64,000 bases of DNA from Monosporascus cannonballus (Eukaryota > Ascomycota > Sordariomycetes > Xylariales): positions 98,697 through 162,696 of the forward strand of contig QJNS01000185.1 in NCBI GenBank assembly GCA_004154925.1, in the 5' to 3' direction. Each line of letters opens with the position of its first letter. The first letter of the stretch is position 1. This document shows, in pieces, positions 24,572-37,155 of the stretch. Under the pieces are notes generated by a model. It had not been told where the DNA came from, made no database searches, and was given only the letters and a program-made list of their open reading frames with translations. Position numbers and translations under genes: made by a program.

Positions 24572-25307
24572 TTAAAGCTTACTGACTATGAACTCCACCG
24601 CCTCTGGAGCGTCCAACTCATAATCATCATGCGCGCCCGTCACGATCAACGTGCCTTCGCACACAAGATCTCCGTCATGGCAGATAATCAGTGTCTTGCT
24701 GGCATCCAGACCAGGGATGCGCCCGTTGTCCTGCTTCCGCTGGGTATCGCCGTACGTCACTCCCGCAAAGATTCTCGCCCTCACGGATGATTGTAACTGC
24801 TCCACGGATCGATGTACGAGCGCGGCGCCCTGGCTGAAGCCGGACACCACGAGCTTCGACGCTGGGCACTTCGCGGCTGCCTGTGTGATAAGCGCGGCCA
24901 TGTTCCTTGCGTCCTCGGGGTCGCATCCGCCTCTGCGGAGGTTGTCAAGCAGGCTAGCTGGGTACTCAACGCCTTGCGCGGCCACTACACTATCTCCAAG
25001 GACAGCCTTGAGTAGATCGATAGTCTGTGGACCTGGCGCGTCGCCCTGTAATAACGAAGTCAGCGTGGCAGCGTACTGACTCAAGAATGCTGTCTGAACT
25101 CACGATATTGCCCGGTTGCGTCGTGCCTCGGGCAAAAATGAAGATGACGTCCCGACAACCGCCCTCGAGGAACTCGTTGGCTGTTGTGCCTGCCAGGAGC
25201 GGATCCAGGGGGGCTGGACGGTAGTCCGAGCGAGGATCTTCAGGCACAGGACCACCGAGGACGCTGGCCACCAGGGCGCCGGAAAGTAAAGACAGTGACG
25301 CCTTCAT
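24572..25307 (-). CDS. Cutinase (carbohydrate esterase family 5), two exons
   Basis: Secreted serine esterase that hydrolyses the cutin polyester of plant cuticles. Exon 1 is 25,307-25,104 (68 codons) and exon 2 is 25,045-24,572; joined in phase 0 they give 225 residues, the usual cutinase length. Signal peptide about 1-18 (MKASLSLLSGALVASVLG). Oxyanion-hole region ARGTTQPGNI (59-68). Nucleophile Ser139 in GFSQG, Asp194 in GDLVC, His207. Ser-Asp spacing is 55 and Asp-His 13, as in the Fusarium solani enzyme (120/175/188). Likely disulfides are C51-C128 and C190-C197; C109 is extra. Base composition is normal and no residue is missing, so the gene looks functional. It lies between a SINE-like element and a pogo transposon, in DNA that RIP did not reach. 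Confidence 0.95.
25046..25103 (-). other. Cutinase intron
   Basis: A 58-base spliceosomal intron: donor GTGAGT, branch-like GCTGAC 18-13 bases before the acceptor TTACAG. Removing it joins PGNI to GDAPGPQ, restoring the family pattern (EPGNMG...GP). Without splicing the two halves lie in different frames. Confidence 0.9.
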
Positions 25308-25458
25308 GTTGCAGCGGTCGATGGTGTTAGCGAAGACGTTATGGGTTAGTCTTCAACGTCTCGAAGTAGGCGAGCCAAGGTGGCACAACTGAGAGGCTTT
25401 GGCTGAAATTGTGATATGCTATACGATACTCGCCCTGGTAGGACGGACCGTAGAGTGC

Positions 25459-25467
25459 GTTATATAG
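25459..25467 (-). promoter_or_regulatory. Cutinase TATA-like box
   Basis: The minus strand reads CCTATATAACG about 155 bases upstream of the cutinase ATG. It is the only strong TATA-like site in the GC-normal DNA between the start codon and position 25,600. No transcription-factor site was assigned. Confidence 0.4.
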
Positions 25468-25469
25468 GT

Positions 25470-26540
25470 TCTGCAAACGACTCTTCCACCATATCACACA
25501 GCGGACGTGTCATAGTTTTTGGTTTGGATGCGCCAATGCCGTCTTGGCAAACCAAGTCGACCTTCCTAAAATAATTTCCTCCGACAGTAGCTAACAGACG
25601 GGGTCTAGAGACAACCTGAGTGGGAGGATTATTACCTCCGCGTGCCCGGAGTTTAAAGCTACGAAATTTGGGGAACCCGACCTGTCTACGCTCCATGGAG
25701 AAGGTCGCAATCGATCGAGCGAAATGGCGTGGCTTAGCCCCGCAGCACCTACCGCATACCATAGTATACGGAGACTGCCAAAAAAACGCCGTGTTTAGCG
25801 GTTTCGAGAACAGCACTAATGGTTCGACTACCGGGACTGTTGTTCGGATTTGGGTTACTGATACAGCTCAGTATTGCTTGTATTGCCGGCACGAACACTA
25901 ATGGATAGGATTTCGATGCTGGATGCGCGCTTGATAGGTCTTGAGCCGACTTCCCTCTAAGCGCCTGGGAGGAGACTTGTGTACTAGGGCTGGTTCTTTC
26001 GGCGCCAGACACCCACTTACCTTCCATATGGGGTATTTGAAAGTTCTAGTCTGCCGACGGGGGTATTGTCGTCGTACTCCCTTTAGGTTAGATTCGGCAC
26101 ATCAAATCTCCGACAACAAAGGAGACCGTGGAGAACCGGCGAGACGCTGATCATGCATACTCTTGAAATGGCCGGATCCAAATCGAGACCCAATACTCCT
26201 AGTAACAAACAAAGAGCGGATTATGTAGTGGAAGGTTTCCTACGTTACAAATATCACGACAGGATGCTTTCCTCTCGGGAAAGAACATAATGTGACTCAA
26301 CTGACTTTAACTTACGTGCGAATACTGGTGCAGAGCCCTAAAAGAGTGCTGATAGTAAGCGTACTCTTGGTCATTCTATAGTATGGTGCAGTCGAACAAA
26401 TGTTAAAATCTGACCTCAAAGTCTGGCAAACTTTGTGGCTTGTATGATTGATACTAATCACCCATACGCTGCCCGCAGAAATACGGGAGGCATCCAGAAT
26501 TACATGAATAGGGCTATGGTGCACAATATTATACGGGATA
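25470..26540. other. GC-normal region upstream of cutinase, no firm gene
   Basis: Unmutated DNA. On the minus strand a frame from about 26,090 runs NLKGVRRQYPRRQTRTFKY up to a GTAAGT donor. After about 56 bases, ending CTCCTCCCAG, it continues in phase as ALRGKSAQDLSS...AVSVYYGMR with a stop near 25,750. No ATG is found in the first exon and no family is recognised, so this may be a gene remnant. Other frames here look random. Confidence 0.25.
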
Positions 26541-28473
26541 AGGCGACCCCCCTACCAACGCCCCATCCCCTCAATGCGCCACCCCATAACCGCGTTACGC
26601 GTTAATCCATTTACTGATTTCTTTCCCTATAAAAAGTTTTTTAACACCATTTTTAAAAATTAAAAAATTTATTTTCTTATTTTTCAAAATCTGCGCTTTC
26701 GAACGATATGCAGCTTTCGGCTTAATTCCGTACGGCGCGAACGATTAAAAAGGTAAAGCGTAAAAAATCCCTACGTTCAGCCTTTAAGGGTTACCAGATT
26801 AATAGACGATATATATTATGCCGTATCCAAAATATGCCGACGAAAAAAAAAGCTAATAAGGTTCGTTAAAAGCTATTACCAATTTAGGAAAAAGTTTTAG
26901 CTCATTAAGTTATCGTATAAGGGTAATTAAGTTATGCGCCATTTTATAAGCGATTCCGTTTATACGCATAACGTTTTCTAATTAATAACAATAACCCTAA
27001 ATATTTAGGAAAAAATTAAATAATCCGATTTTTATATTACTATTTTAAAATTAATATTTTTAAAGATATAATAATCGATTATAAATATTTAAATAATATT
27101 TCCCCGGATTTTATTAATATTTTATTCGGTCGTTTCGTTTTACGGAAAATTAAAGTTATTAAATGGAAAAACTAATATAACGTAAATAAGATCGAAATAA
27201 GAGAAGGTATAGGTAAAAAACTTTTTTGTTTTCGGAAAAATTTTTAAAAAATATATTTTTTTAAAAAATGCGTTTAAAAAAGTGTAAATTATTATAATCG
27301 TTTATATTAATGCTAACGGGCGTTTATTACCACCTTTTATGATTTTCAACGGCGTTAACGTATAATAATAATAATTTCTTAATTCGGATAATAAAACATA
27401 TAAAAGCTAATATTTTACTACGTTAAAAAACGGTTGGACGAATACCGAAATTAGATTAAAATAATTTCGCGAAATTTTTATTCCCTATATTAAACCCGAA
27501 AACCTGGACGAATAAAAGTTATTAGTAATTAACGGCCATAACAGCCATATTACCGAAAAATTTATATGGACGTACTTTCAAAACAAAATATATATTATTT
27601 TCCTGCTTACTTACGTTTCCCATATTTTCTAATTTTTTGATATAAGTATATTTGCTACCTTAAAGCAAAAGTTCCGCTATTAGTTTTAAGAACGTTATTA
27701 CGGGCGAATTTCCGAGATTATTAATAAAACCAATTTTCTTTAGGCGTTTTCGTAAACGTAAAAAAAGTTATAATAATTTCGAAATATATTATAAATAATT
27801 GGGAAACGATAGGCTTACGTCCTATTAATAAGGCGAAAATATTAAATAATAAGTACGTTAAAGTAGGGGGGGCGAAAGGGAATATACCCGCCCGAAAATC
27901 GATTCGTACCTTAAAATGCCTTAATTTCCTAGCTTAAATAACTGCTTTGGGTATTAAAACGCCCAAATTATTTAAGGAATTAACCCGGTTCGAAAAATCC
28001 TTGGTAAAAATTAATTTAACATACGGAAATCTTACCGTACACCTTTTGTTCCGCAAGTTTGCTAAGGCCCTTGACGATAAAACCACCAAGCTTATAGCCG
28101 CCGAAGTTTGCAATAATTAATTAATTGCAGCCGTTAAAAAAGCGAAACCCAAAGTATACAAGAAAATGCAGCCCAAGCCAAATAAGGACTTCGTGAAAAT
28201 AATCTCGGTTAGGAAGGTAAAGGTAGGGCTGAAGGCCTTTACGAAGGGAGGCTTTACCGTTACTCGGCAGAATCAGCAGCAAAACGAGCTTCCCGAAGGT
28301 GAAGAAGATAGCGAGGTGGAAATGGATTGTATTATTATATGTTTTACTTAGTATGGAATTAAGTGATTAAGTGGTTGTTAATATATTGTTATTTGTATGG
28401 AAAGGTTGTTGTGGCGATGGTTTCAAAAATGGGTGGCGCGTTGAGGGGATGGGGCGTTGGTGGGGGGTCGCCT
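26541..28473 (+). mobile_element. Complete Fot1/pogo-type DNA transposon (D1)
   Basis: 1,933 bp with imperfect terminal inverted repeats of about 45 bp (26,541-26,585 and 28,431-28,473, AGGCGACCCCCC...GCGCCACCC) and a TA target duplication (26,539-26,540 and 28,474-28,475). Length, repeat size and TA site match the Fot1/Pot2 group. RIP is heavy from about 26,640 to 28,100 and absent at both ends. It lies between the cutinase island and the kinase-pseudogene island. Confidence 0.9.
26700..28351 (+). pseudogene. Pogo-type transposase (RIP-destroyed), D1
   Basis: DDE transposase. Readable pieces: NANGRLLPPFMIFNG near 27,310-27,350; LLIVDGHNSHIT near 27,510-27,555, carrying the second catalytic Asp; FLPAYTSHIFQPFDISIF near 27,600-27,650 with the LPxxTSHxxQPxD signature; ATLKQKFR after it. 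The C-terminal tail 28,166-28,351 is unmutated and open (QPKPNKDFVKIISV...) to its natural stop. Many internal stops; inactive. Confidence 0.85.
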
Positions 28474-29860
28474 TAACTAGATGATTGATAACTGAATCTT
28501 AATGAAAGAATCCAGTAACTCTTTTACTTACCAAGAACCCTTAACTACTAACAATATTTACCTACGGGAACCCTCCCCTGCGACTTGGGCATTGTAATCA
28601 TCTCTTAATCTTATTCCTCGCCATCTTATCATGGTGAGGTTTTGAAGAATTGGGGAATATGGGGCTTCAGTCATTGCTGCTGACCTTAATAACCCCTTTT
28701 CTAAACATCATTGGCCCCAGTACGACTTCTTCCGCATCGTCCAATTTTTACACATGGATGCTGTCCAAGAAGCGGCCCCTTTCCCTGGCCAGGTCGATTT
28801 TATAGAGACTGTAGGCTTCTACGCTTTTAAGCACACGCTTACCTCCTGTCCCAATCGCCTACCAATTTTCCGGATGGCCTTGGGTGCCATGATTTTATTT
28901 TCTGGAGATTCCAGTCCACACAACACTCGGAATTGCTCGCTATAAGTTGGAGCTCCATTCCATAAAGCAGCACAGGCGGAGATAATAAGGTTACGTCTGT
29001 AAAGAATCAGTACCTTCGGAGAAGGTTTCCGATGCGGATATTCTTCCATGCTGAACCTTCTTTAAGCTCTTTCAGCCCCATGGTGGGGGTTTCTATGTGT
29101 GGGAGGGGAAGGCTCGTCGGGGGGGTTCTGACCTTTCGGATGCGGATGGATATACCAGCAAAATATGGGGGCCTTGTCTTCACTCTGGCTGGGATTGTTC
29201 CCTGCGCAAGACTCATTTTCGGCTTCTCCCTAATGCTCGTATTGGACGTAATACGCTATCTCGCCTCCCCCTGGTCGATTCTGAGACTATCGATTCTCTA
29301 AAATGCATTGCGATAAATAACCTAGGCTGGGAAATAAAGGAACCAGATGATACTCTTTCAATCCCCAGTCACCAGCACCCTCCCCCTATGCCCTGAGGTT
29401 CTGGAGCGGCCGCTACGCGCTTTCTCCCCCGGCGTTAAATTTAGCAACAACGACAACCAGAATCCTGCTATGGCAGGGATATTCCACAGGACTGGTTAGC
29501 CCTCCCCACGGGTACAGCGCCCGGTTACGAGACACATATTGAAGGGACAAGCGCCCCTTGGGTGAGATTGAAGCCGTGGAAATGTTAGGGGGCCGGGGCT
29601 TCCACCTTATTACAATGGGAGACTCGCGCTCAATAATCTCCTCAAAGTCATCCAAAAACTTGGTTATGGAGACTTTCCAATGGTATGGCTCTGCTTCAAA
29701 GCGCGCTGAACGTTGGCGAGCAGTGAAGATCCCGGAATCCTCCTGCCCCGGGGGAAACGTTCTGGACTCATGGCCATGACGATCCCAGAAGTCACGAGTA
29801 TAGAACAACTCCATAGCACCTTCACATTTACCCCTCTAGAAGTCCTGCTGGTTGCAGGGC
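28474..29860. other. GC-normal island, no recognised gene
   Basis: Unmutated DNA right of D1. Candidate frames: plus strand about 28,660-28,945 (ADLNNPFSKHHWPQYDFF, RIVQFLHMD); plus 29,097-29,396 (NNLGWEIKEPDDTLS); minus 29,814-29,413, 133 codons (HWKVSITKFLDDFEEIIERE). None has a known motif or clear splice sites. They may be remnants of the gene whose kinase part lies to the right. Frame choice is uncertain. Confidence 0.3.
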
Positions 29861-29869
29861 AAAATTGGG

Positions 29870-30590
29870 GATTGTGCATGCTTTGTCTTGCTTCTCCTTG
29901 GGCCGAGCATCTTTGGCCACTTGGAAAACGTTGATTCCCTGGAAAGATTAGCAGCAGCTGAGTTTCCAGAAGAATAAAGCTCTGGACTTTATACATAGCA
30001 AAATGATTTATCGTGGCGGCAAGCGTGATTCATGTGACTCAGTTCTCATGACATGGCTCATATTACGTTTTGACTTCCGGCCGACCAATATGTTGATGCA
30101 ACTTGAGACTGACGACAGGATAGGGGAAGCATAATTCGTGGACCTTCTGGACGACCCGCTAGGGCCTGTCAGAATACATACTGTTTCGGGTTACCATCAA
30201 GGTGGGCCCCGGAACTTCTCGTAGCACCTACGCACCTCGGATGATTGGCGCGGAACGTTCCCATAAGATAGCCATCATCGACCGGGCGCGCTAATAGAAC
30301 GTCCCGGCACCACCCGGCCTGAAATTGCTATGGTTATATGTATTCGGCGCCAGAGATACTTCTCCAAGGGACAGAAGAAGCGGCCGGCACACCTAGTGAC
30401 GTGTGGTCTTTGGCATGTTCGATGTCTACGGTGGCTGGGGGCGGTACACGACCGGACGGATCCGTTCCATGCTGTTGGAAATTTCGAAATGTTATCAGAA
30501 CCGTTACCGAAATCTTTGAGCGCTGTTTGGAAAAATATTTCGCGGACATTGATGCTACAGTGGGGTTGCAAAAGTCTCGGTAAATTTCTG
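29870..30590 (+). pseudogene. Protein kinase pseudogene (SRPK-like)
   Basis: Pieces of one kinase domain in order on the plus strand. ALDFIHSK (29,979-30,002) precedes the catalytic loop. DFRPTNMLMQLETDD (30,072-30,116) corresponds to DLKPxNILL, with Arg/Pro/Asn retained but the first position in an unusual context. YSAPEILLQG (30,341-30,370) is the APE motif, and SDVWSLACSM (30,395-30,424) is the subdomain IX Asp region, with the form seen in SR-protein-type kinases. Between them lie stops and frame changes, and the lysine lobe is not identifiable. The DNA is not RIP-mutated, so decay was by ordinary mutation or deletion. Confidence 0.55.
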
Positions 30591-30739
30591 CAACCTTTAC
30601 ACAATGGTGTAATTCTACGACCTTAATACTAATGACATTTAACTTTTAATTATTAGCAGATAGCCCAATATACGTTTAATTATGTTGCCAAAAAGGATCA
30701 CTTTAAATAAAAATACGTTAAAGTGGAAAACTATTTAAA

Positions 30740-31090
30740 TGTCATGACCCAGCAAGCCACGGTCTCTAGAAACGGTCTGTCATAACCCAACCACAAGTGC
30801 GCGGTGGGGCAGATTACGTAATGGATCACTAACTTATTGGTGGTAAGCCAATAAGCCGGATTACCAATTTATTGGTAATAAGCCAATAAGCCGGATCAAG
30901 ATATATAGGTTTATTATTTTCATAATCCAGATAATTTTAGTTTGCAATAATAATTTAATATTTGAAGCATTTTTAATTATACGAAATATAATACGTTTTT
31001 ATATTTATTATTTAGTTTTTTACGATATTTTTATTAATATAAATTTATATAATTCAGGTTTAATAATTGATTAAACCTTTAGCCGTTATA
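30740..31090 (+). repeat. A3 5' LTR, U3 type 3, two 35-bp units
   Basis: 351 bp, TGTCATGACCCAGCAAGC...GCCGTTATA. U3 has two tandem units ending AAGCCAATAAGCC, directly before the TATA-like ATATATAGG. The outer U3 part is GC-normal and the inner R-U5 is RIP-mutated. Confidence 0.85.
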
Positions 31091-31149
31091 CGTTATAAAT
31101 ATTTATTTAGTAGTACCGTTTGATTTTGAGCAATATCGCCGACGTTATA

Positions 31150-34100
31150 TTTATTAGCCAACAGTTCGAATAGTCCATTTATCATGTTTTTGATAACCCG
31201 GATATTAGAATAAAATCTGAGGAAAAAAAGGAAAAACCTTGTTTTTTTCGCGAAAAAATATTTCGATATATAGATGTTATAAATAAACGTATTATTTAGC
31301 TTAAAAAATAATAATAATTTTATGACGTCCTTTTAAGCCGCTTATAAAACGTTTAAGGGAAAAAAAGTTTCCGAAACCGGAAAGCCCTTTTGAATAAGTT
31401 AAGTTATTTAGTTAAATTTTACTAAAGAATTAAAAAAGATCCTTAAATTTCTTAAACCAAAATTTTTCGACGGAATTCCGATTAAGTTATCATTATTTTT
31501 AACTTAATGTCGAATATATTTCGAATTTTCTTATTTAATTTATTATATTTATTATACGAATAAAATTTGCAATTAAACGATTTACCGAAAACACGGTTTT
31601 TTAGTATAAGCTCATTAAAAGGAAATATATTGTTTTATTAATTAAAAATCTAAATCCGGAAATAACACCAAGTTACAATAATTATGAATAATTCGAATAC
31701 ATATTAATAAACGCTTTTTAAATAATGAACGAAAAAATAAAAGCCGAAATATAAATCTAATAATTACGATAAAAAGGATTAATATCTAATTACGGCAGTA
31801 CGTTAATTTAGTTAGCCGTTAAGCTAAATTACGGATAAAAAATATTAATAACTAAATTTTTCGATAACTTGAAAAAAACTTACAAAAAACCTTTAAGTTC
31901 GATTAGCCGAATTATTTGTCAGATTATATCGTTATAGTAATTGAGATTAATAATTAATAATACGCTTAACGTATTAAACGCATTAAAAGAAAAAATAATA
32001 TTAAATCTTAATATATAGCTAATACTAACGTTTTTCGATACGATAATATTTTTTACGATACGGAACTAAGCTCTATGGAATTAGCAGTTACTTATAGGAA
32101 AAATTAAACCTAAACCAAATGTTTTAATTATAACAAAATAAGGTATAAAGTAATATGGTATAAGGTATTTAAAAGATTCTGTTAAAATAATTAAAAACTT
32201 ATATGCGAAAGATAATCTAGAACACACTAAAAGAACAAAGGCAAAATTATTAATATAATTTAGCTTAAGTATATATTAAGTTCCTTATAGCGAGAAATAT
32301 AATAAGGAATACGAAAAGCCGAAAAGCTAATTTAGTAAATATGATAAATATAATAAGAAATATTATAAGGATAATTACGCGAATATTAGGATTAGACAAG
32401 AAAAAGCTGTTCCGAAACCGTAATTAATACAGCAAAATATATGCTATATATTGTCGACGACAAGAGTATCTTAATTACGAAAAATGGAAGTAATATATCC
32501 ATAAACGGATTACTCGTATATATTATAAGAATTTCGATTTTTTGAACCTTATTGGAAATAATAAAAATAATAAATGATGGTATTAATATTTTCAATTTAT
32601 AGTCTCAAACGAGATTTAATAATTGGTCGAAATAAAAAACTTGCTTAAAAGAAAATAATGCCCGTAAGAAAACCTATTTTATTATTATTGGTAATATAAT
32701 GATTAAACGAAAAAAAGTTAATTTAGCATATAATAAAAATATTATTAAAACATTATTATAAAATTGTATTTTCAGTTAATATTTATTATAAATTTTTATG
32801 AAAAAAAGTTATTAAAGAAAAAATACCTGAGTTAATAAAGGATATTTGAAACGATAATTAGGACGCCGTATAATAGAATATAATCGCAAATATAAGAAAA
32901 CAATTTATTCGATAAAAAAGAAATTATAGCAGAATTAAGAATAATTAATATACTTGGAAGGAAAAGTACGCCGACAATAACGATAAATATAATATCTTAA
33001 TACGTTAAACGCAAAAATACAAATAAGGTTCGATAAATTCGAACAAAAGTTAAAAGAAAAAAGTTACCTGTAAAAAAGCCGCAGGATAAGGAAATTTAAA
33101 GAAGTTAAAGAGAACTTTTAAAAAGGGCTTTAAACGCGATAATAAAAGCCGTGAATAACTTTATCACCTTAAATATACGAATCGGAACGTAATAGTATAT
33201 TATAATGGTAAATTGCAAAGCTTTAGCTAAGACTTATATTTTATTAAATATAATTAATAAACTTAAATTGTTATACAGATATAAGTTGAAACTTTATATA
33301 GCGATAAATGCCGAAAGTTCAGAATTCGCCTATAATAACGGGAAAATTATACGTACAATTAATTATTGCGAGATTTTTGTTTAAGGGCAATATCAAATAA
33401 TTGATTTCGATATCGTTCTATTTAGGAATTATAATATAATCTTAAGATTACTATAGATATGCTAATACGGAGTTTTAATTAATAAAAAAACTGGCTAAAT
33501 ATGTTTTATTTTATACTTTATTAGCAGATAAAAAAAATTAAGATCTTAATATTCGATCGATAATAACGATAAATATAAATATAAGAATATAATCAAAGTC
33601 GTATTATCTAAAGGGATAAAATATAAAAAAATAGATGATAAAGAAATATACGATATATCGTTATTATTATTAAAGCGAAATTAAAGCAACTAAATAACGA
33701 TTTAAAATAATAATAACCCTAAAAGTCAGAAAATCTAATTAATATACCACCATATTATCATAGATACGAATAGCTTTTTAAAAAGGACCTCGATATAAAA
33801 TTATTAAAATATAACAAATAATATCATAAAATATTTTTTAAAGAAGAATTTTCGACGAAGTTTTACCTTATATATAATCTTAGCTGAAACGAATTACGTA
33901 TTTTTTAAAAATACCTAAAAATCGATTGCAAAAAAATAGATTCGATCTTCGAAGTTACTAATAGAATATCTTATATTTTTCGTACAGGAAAAAAAATAAA
34001 AAATTGCGATTTGTGATTAATTACCGATAATTAAACGATATTATTATGAAGAATTGAACGTTATTACCTCTAATTACTGAAACAAAAAATTAACTTTACG

Positions 34101-36540
34101 GAGCCTAATAATTCATAGTATTCGATCTTAATAACGGATATAATCTTATTAAGATTAAAAAAGAATACGAATAAAAAATAACTTTTAAAATGAAATACAG
34201 ATTAATTAAGTATTTAGTTACATTATTAGGATATACGAACGTACCAGTAATCTTTTAACGGATGGTTAATTATATATTACGAAAATATCTTAATACTTTC
34301 GTTATTTGCTATCTTAATATTATTTTTATTTTTTTAAAAACGGAAAAGGTATATCCAAATACATCCATGAAGTTTTTCAAGCTTAACAAAATGCAGAATT
34401 ACTTATTAACTCAAAAAAAAGTTAAATTTACGCACAAAAAAATAAAATATCTAGAACATATTATTACTTTAAAACATATTAGGATAAACGTTAAGAAAAT
34501 CGCTATAATTACAAAATGGCAAACGTTAACGATAATTAAGGAAATACAGGCTTTTCTTAAATTCGCTAATTATTTTAAAAGTTCTATTCGGAATTTTAGC
34601 AAAATAACTATATTTATAACGAACCTCACGAAAAAGAAATTAAATAAATGCTAAATACGGAAAAAGTATTTTAGAATATTAAGGACGTAATTATTAACGA
34701 ATTAATATTAATTATGTACAATTTAAACTGCCTCGTTAAGCCAAAAACCGATATTTCGAATTACGCATTAAATATAATAATCGGATAACCAAATAATTAA
34801 GGCAAATTGCATTTTATTATTTTTTTCGTATAAATTAAAAAGAGCCCCATTATTTACGGCATATCAGATATAAGGTTTATAGCTATTATTATGGTATTTC
34901 GAAAACTTAAGCATTTTCTAAAAGAAAGTCAATATTAAAGTAAAATTTATACGGATTATCAAAATTTTACCCGATTTATTATAATCAGAAAATTTATAAG
35001 ATAATAACTTCGTTACGTAAAAAAATTGGCGAACTTCGATTTCGTTATTATCCATAGGAAAAATTCAACGGATAACAAAATAAACGCCTTAAGTAAATAA
35101 TTAGACCTCGAAAAAAAATTAGTCAAAATTAGTTATATAATTTTCGATACTACCACAAAAGAACATTTACGCCTCCAACAAATTGTGACAATTCGGGTTA
35201 TACCTTTTAATATATACTAAAAGATCCAGCAATATAACGATAGTTTCCTAAAAGACTAAAAAACGGATAAAATACAAATTTCAAAAACATATTAAAAGTA
35301 TTTAGTATAAAAAAATATACGAATATTAGTTATACGGACATTTAGATATTTACAAAATCTTAAAACCGCTTTAACGTATATATTACTCTCTTAAAATAAA
35401 ATTAACGGTACAAAAAGTCACATAGCAATATAATATTTAAGCCAAAATAAAAACTCGACGATATAAGCTATACGAAAAATTACAGCCATTATTAATTGCA
35501 AAACGACGGTAAAATTTAATCACATACGATTTTATTATTAAATTTCCTATATCAGAAAATCCGACTACAAAAATATATTAAGATAACATTTTCGTAATCG
35601 TCGACCGATTTACGAAATTTTCATATTTCTTATTATATTGTAAGTATATAAACGTTAAATAATATATATATTTTTTAAATATACTTTTAATATATATAAA
35701 TTATTAATAAACATTATTTTAAATAAAGGATCGATATTTATATCTACATTTTAATAAGGCCTAATAATACAAATCGGTTTAAATTACGAATTAATTAGGG
35801 TTTTTAAATATTAACCGGATAAATAAATAAAACGCATAAATTAAACCTTAAAAGTTTATTTACAATATTAAATTAATTATAAACAGAACATTTAAGTTGA
35901 AAAATTACTAATTATATTATTAATTTATAATACCAATTATTACGAAAATATTACAATAATACCTAAAATGTAAATTTTGGTTTTATTCCAAAAGTTTACA
36001 AGAGAATACGAGATAATAATCCAATTAATATTAAAATAATTTTTACGTTAAAACAATTACGATAATTATATCAGGAAATAAAAATAAAACTAGAATTCGT
36101 AAGTAACTAAATAAACAAATATTATAATTAGAAAAAGTTAAAAAAATTAATTTTCAGAAAAGAGGAAATACTTTTTCTTATTATCCAAAATATTTAAATA
36201 AAACGACCTAATAAAAAACTTGATTTTAAATATATTAATCTATATAGAATCGCTAAGAAATTCTTATAAAACAATTACTAATTGGAATTCCTATCAAAAG
36301 TTAAATTCTACTTAATTTTTTACCTTTTTTTATTCGAATTAATAACGGATATAATTAAAATACATACGGCATAGAACAATATGGAAGTAAAAGACGAACA
36401 GGCGTACGAAATAAAGAAAATCCTCTATATGCGAAAACAAAATAGATTTATCCAATACTTAATTAAGTAAAAGAAGTACTCGGATTCCGAAAATACTTAG
36501 GAACTTGCCAAAAATCTGATTGGCGCTTAACGCCTATTGA
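31150..36540 (+). pseudogene. A3 gag-pol (RIP-destroyed)
   Basis: Same domain order as copy iii. The best open stretch is 34,262-34,654 (130 codons), covering the end of the reverse transcriptase: CYLNIIFIF replaces CYLDDILIF, so both catalytic Asp of the YxDD box are lost (Asp to Asn is a G-to-A change). EIQAFLKFANYFKSSIRNF, the conserved block after the polymerase, follows. The chromodomain is near 36,400-36,540 (FIQYLIK-like, then DSENT). Confidence 0.8.
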
Positions 36541-36771
36541 AGAATTTTTATTAATAATAACGAAAACACTCGAAATAATAGCATTCCAGTTTATAAGATT
36601 TAAGAAAAGAAATCCTTGGTCTACCGCATTTTAATTAATAACGTCCATCTTACTTAAAGCTTATATCTCGATTATAAACTTTAACTTTAATTACGAAAAA
36701 TCGTTAAAATCGTTTAAAAAATAAAAAGTATAATTAATAAGTTTTGCATCTTAGGATTAATAATGTTGGCG

Positions 36772-36957
36772 TTAACGACGTATACGGGAAAAACGCATAA
36801 AAATTTCGGACAAACATTTTTCGGCCGTTAATTTTTTCTTTTTTAATCTTTTCGACTTTGCGATATAACGATTAATTATGAAAATAGGGATTTCTATTTC
36901 GTGGCATAAATGACCTCGACGAACATATTCTTTATAACGAAAAACCACGTTTATCAT
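36772..36957 (-). pseudogene. Antisense coiled-coil ORF of family A (copy A3)
   Basis: 61 open codons on the strand opposite to gag-pol, between chromodomain and 3' LTR. Contains PIFIINRYIAKSKRLKKKKL, then AEKCLSEIFMRFSRIRR. It aligns without gaps to the frame at 46,132-46,315. It belongs to the same set as the antisense frames at 19,620, 21,790 and 61,700. Function unknown. Confidence 0.55.
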
Positions 36958-37155
36958 ATAGCAATTAAATTACCAGGCAAAATAAAAAAATAAAGTATTA
37001 TGTCAAAACTTTTAAGTTTAATTAAATTAACCAAAATAAGTCGCAATTCGAATTTACGAAAACGACGCTGAAATATACCAGAAGATATATTAAATAAATG
37101 CAAAAAGATTATCGAAAAAAATCTTAAGGGCAAAATTTGCGAAAAAAGAAAATCG

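Noticed and set aside
24651..25224. Several plus- and minus-strand ORFs overlapping the cutinase
   Set aside because: Shadows of the cutinase exons; only the spliced minus-strand frame has family motifs.
25460..25901. Overlapping 118- and 93-codon ORFs upstream of cutinase
   Set aside because: Mutually antisense, no motifs, no splice structure favouring either, and the minus one overlaps a more gene-like spliced alternative that itself lacks a start.
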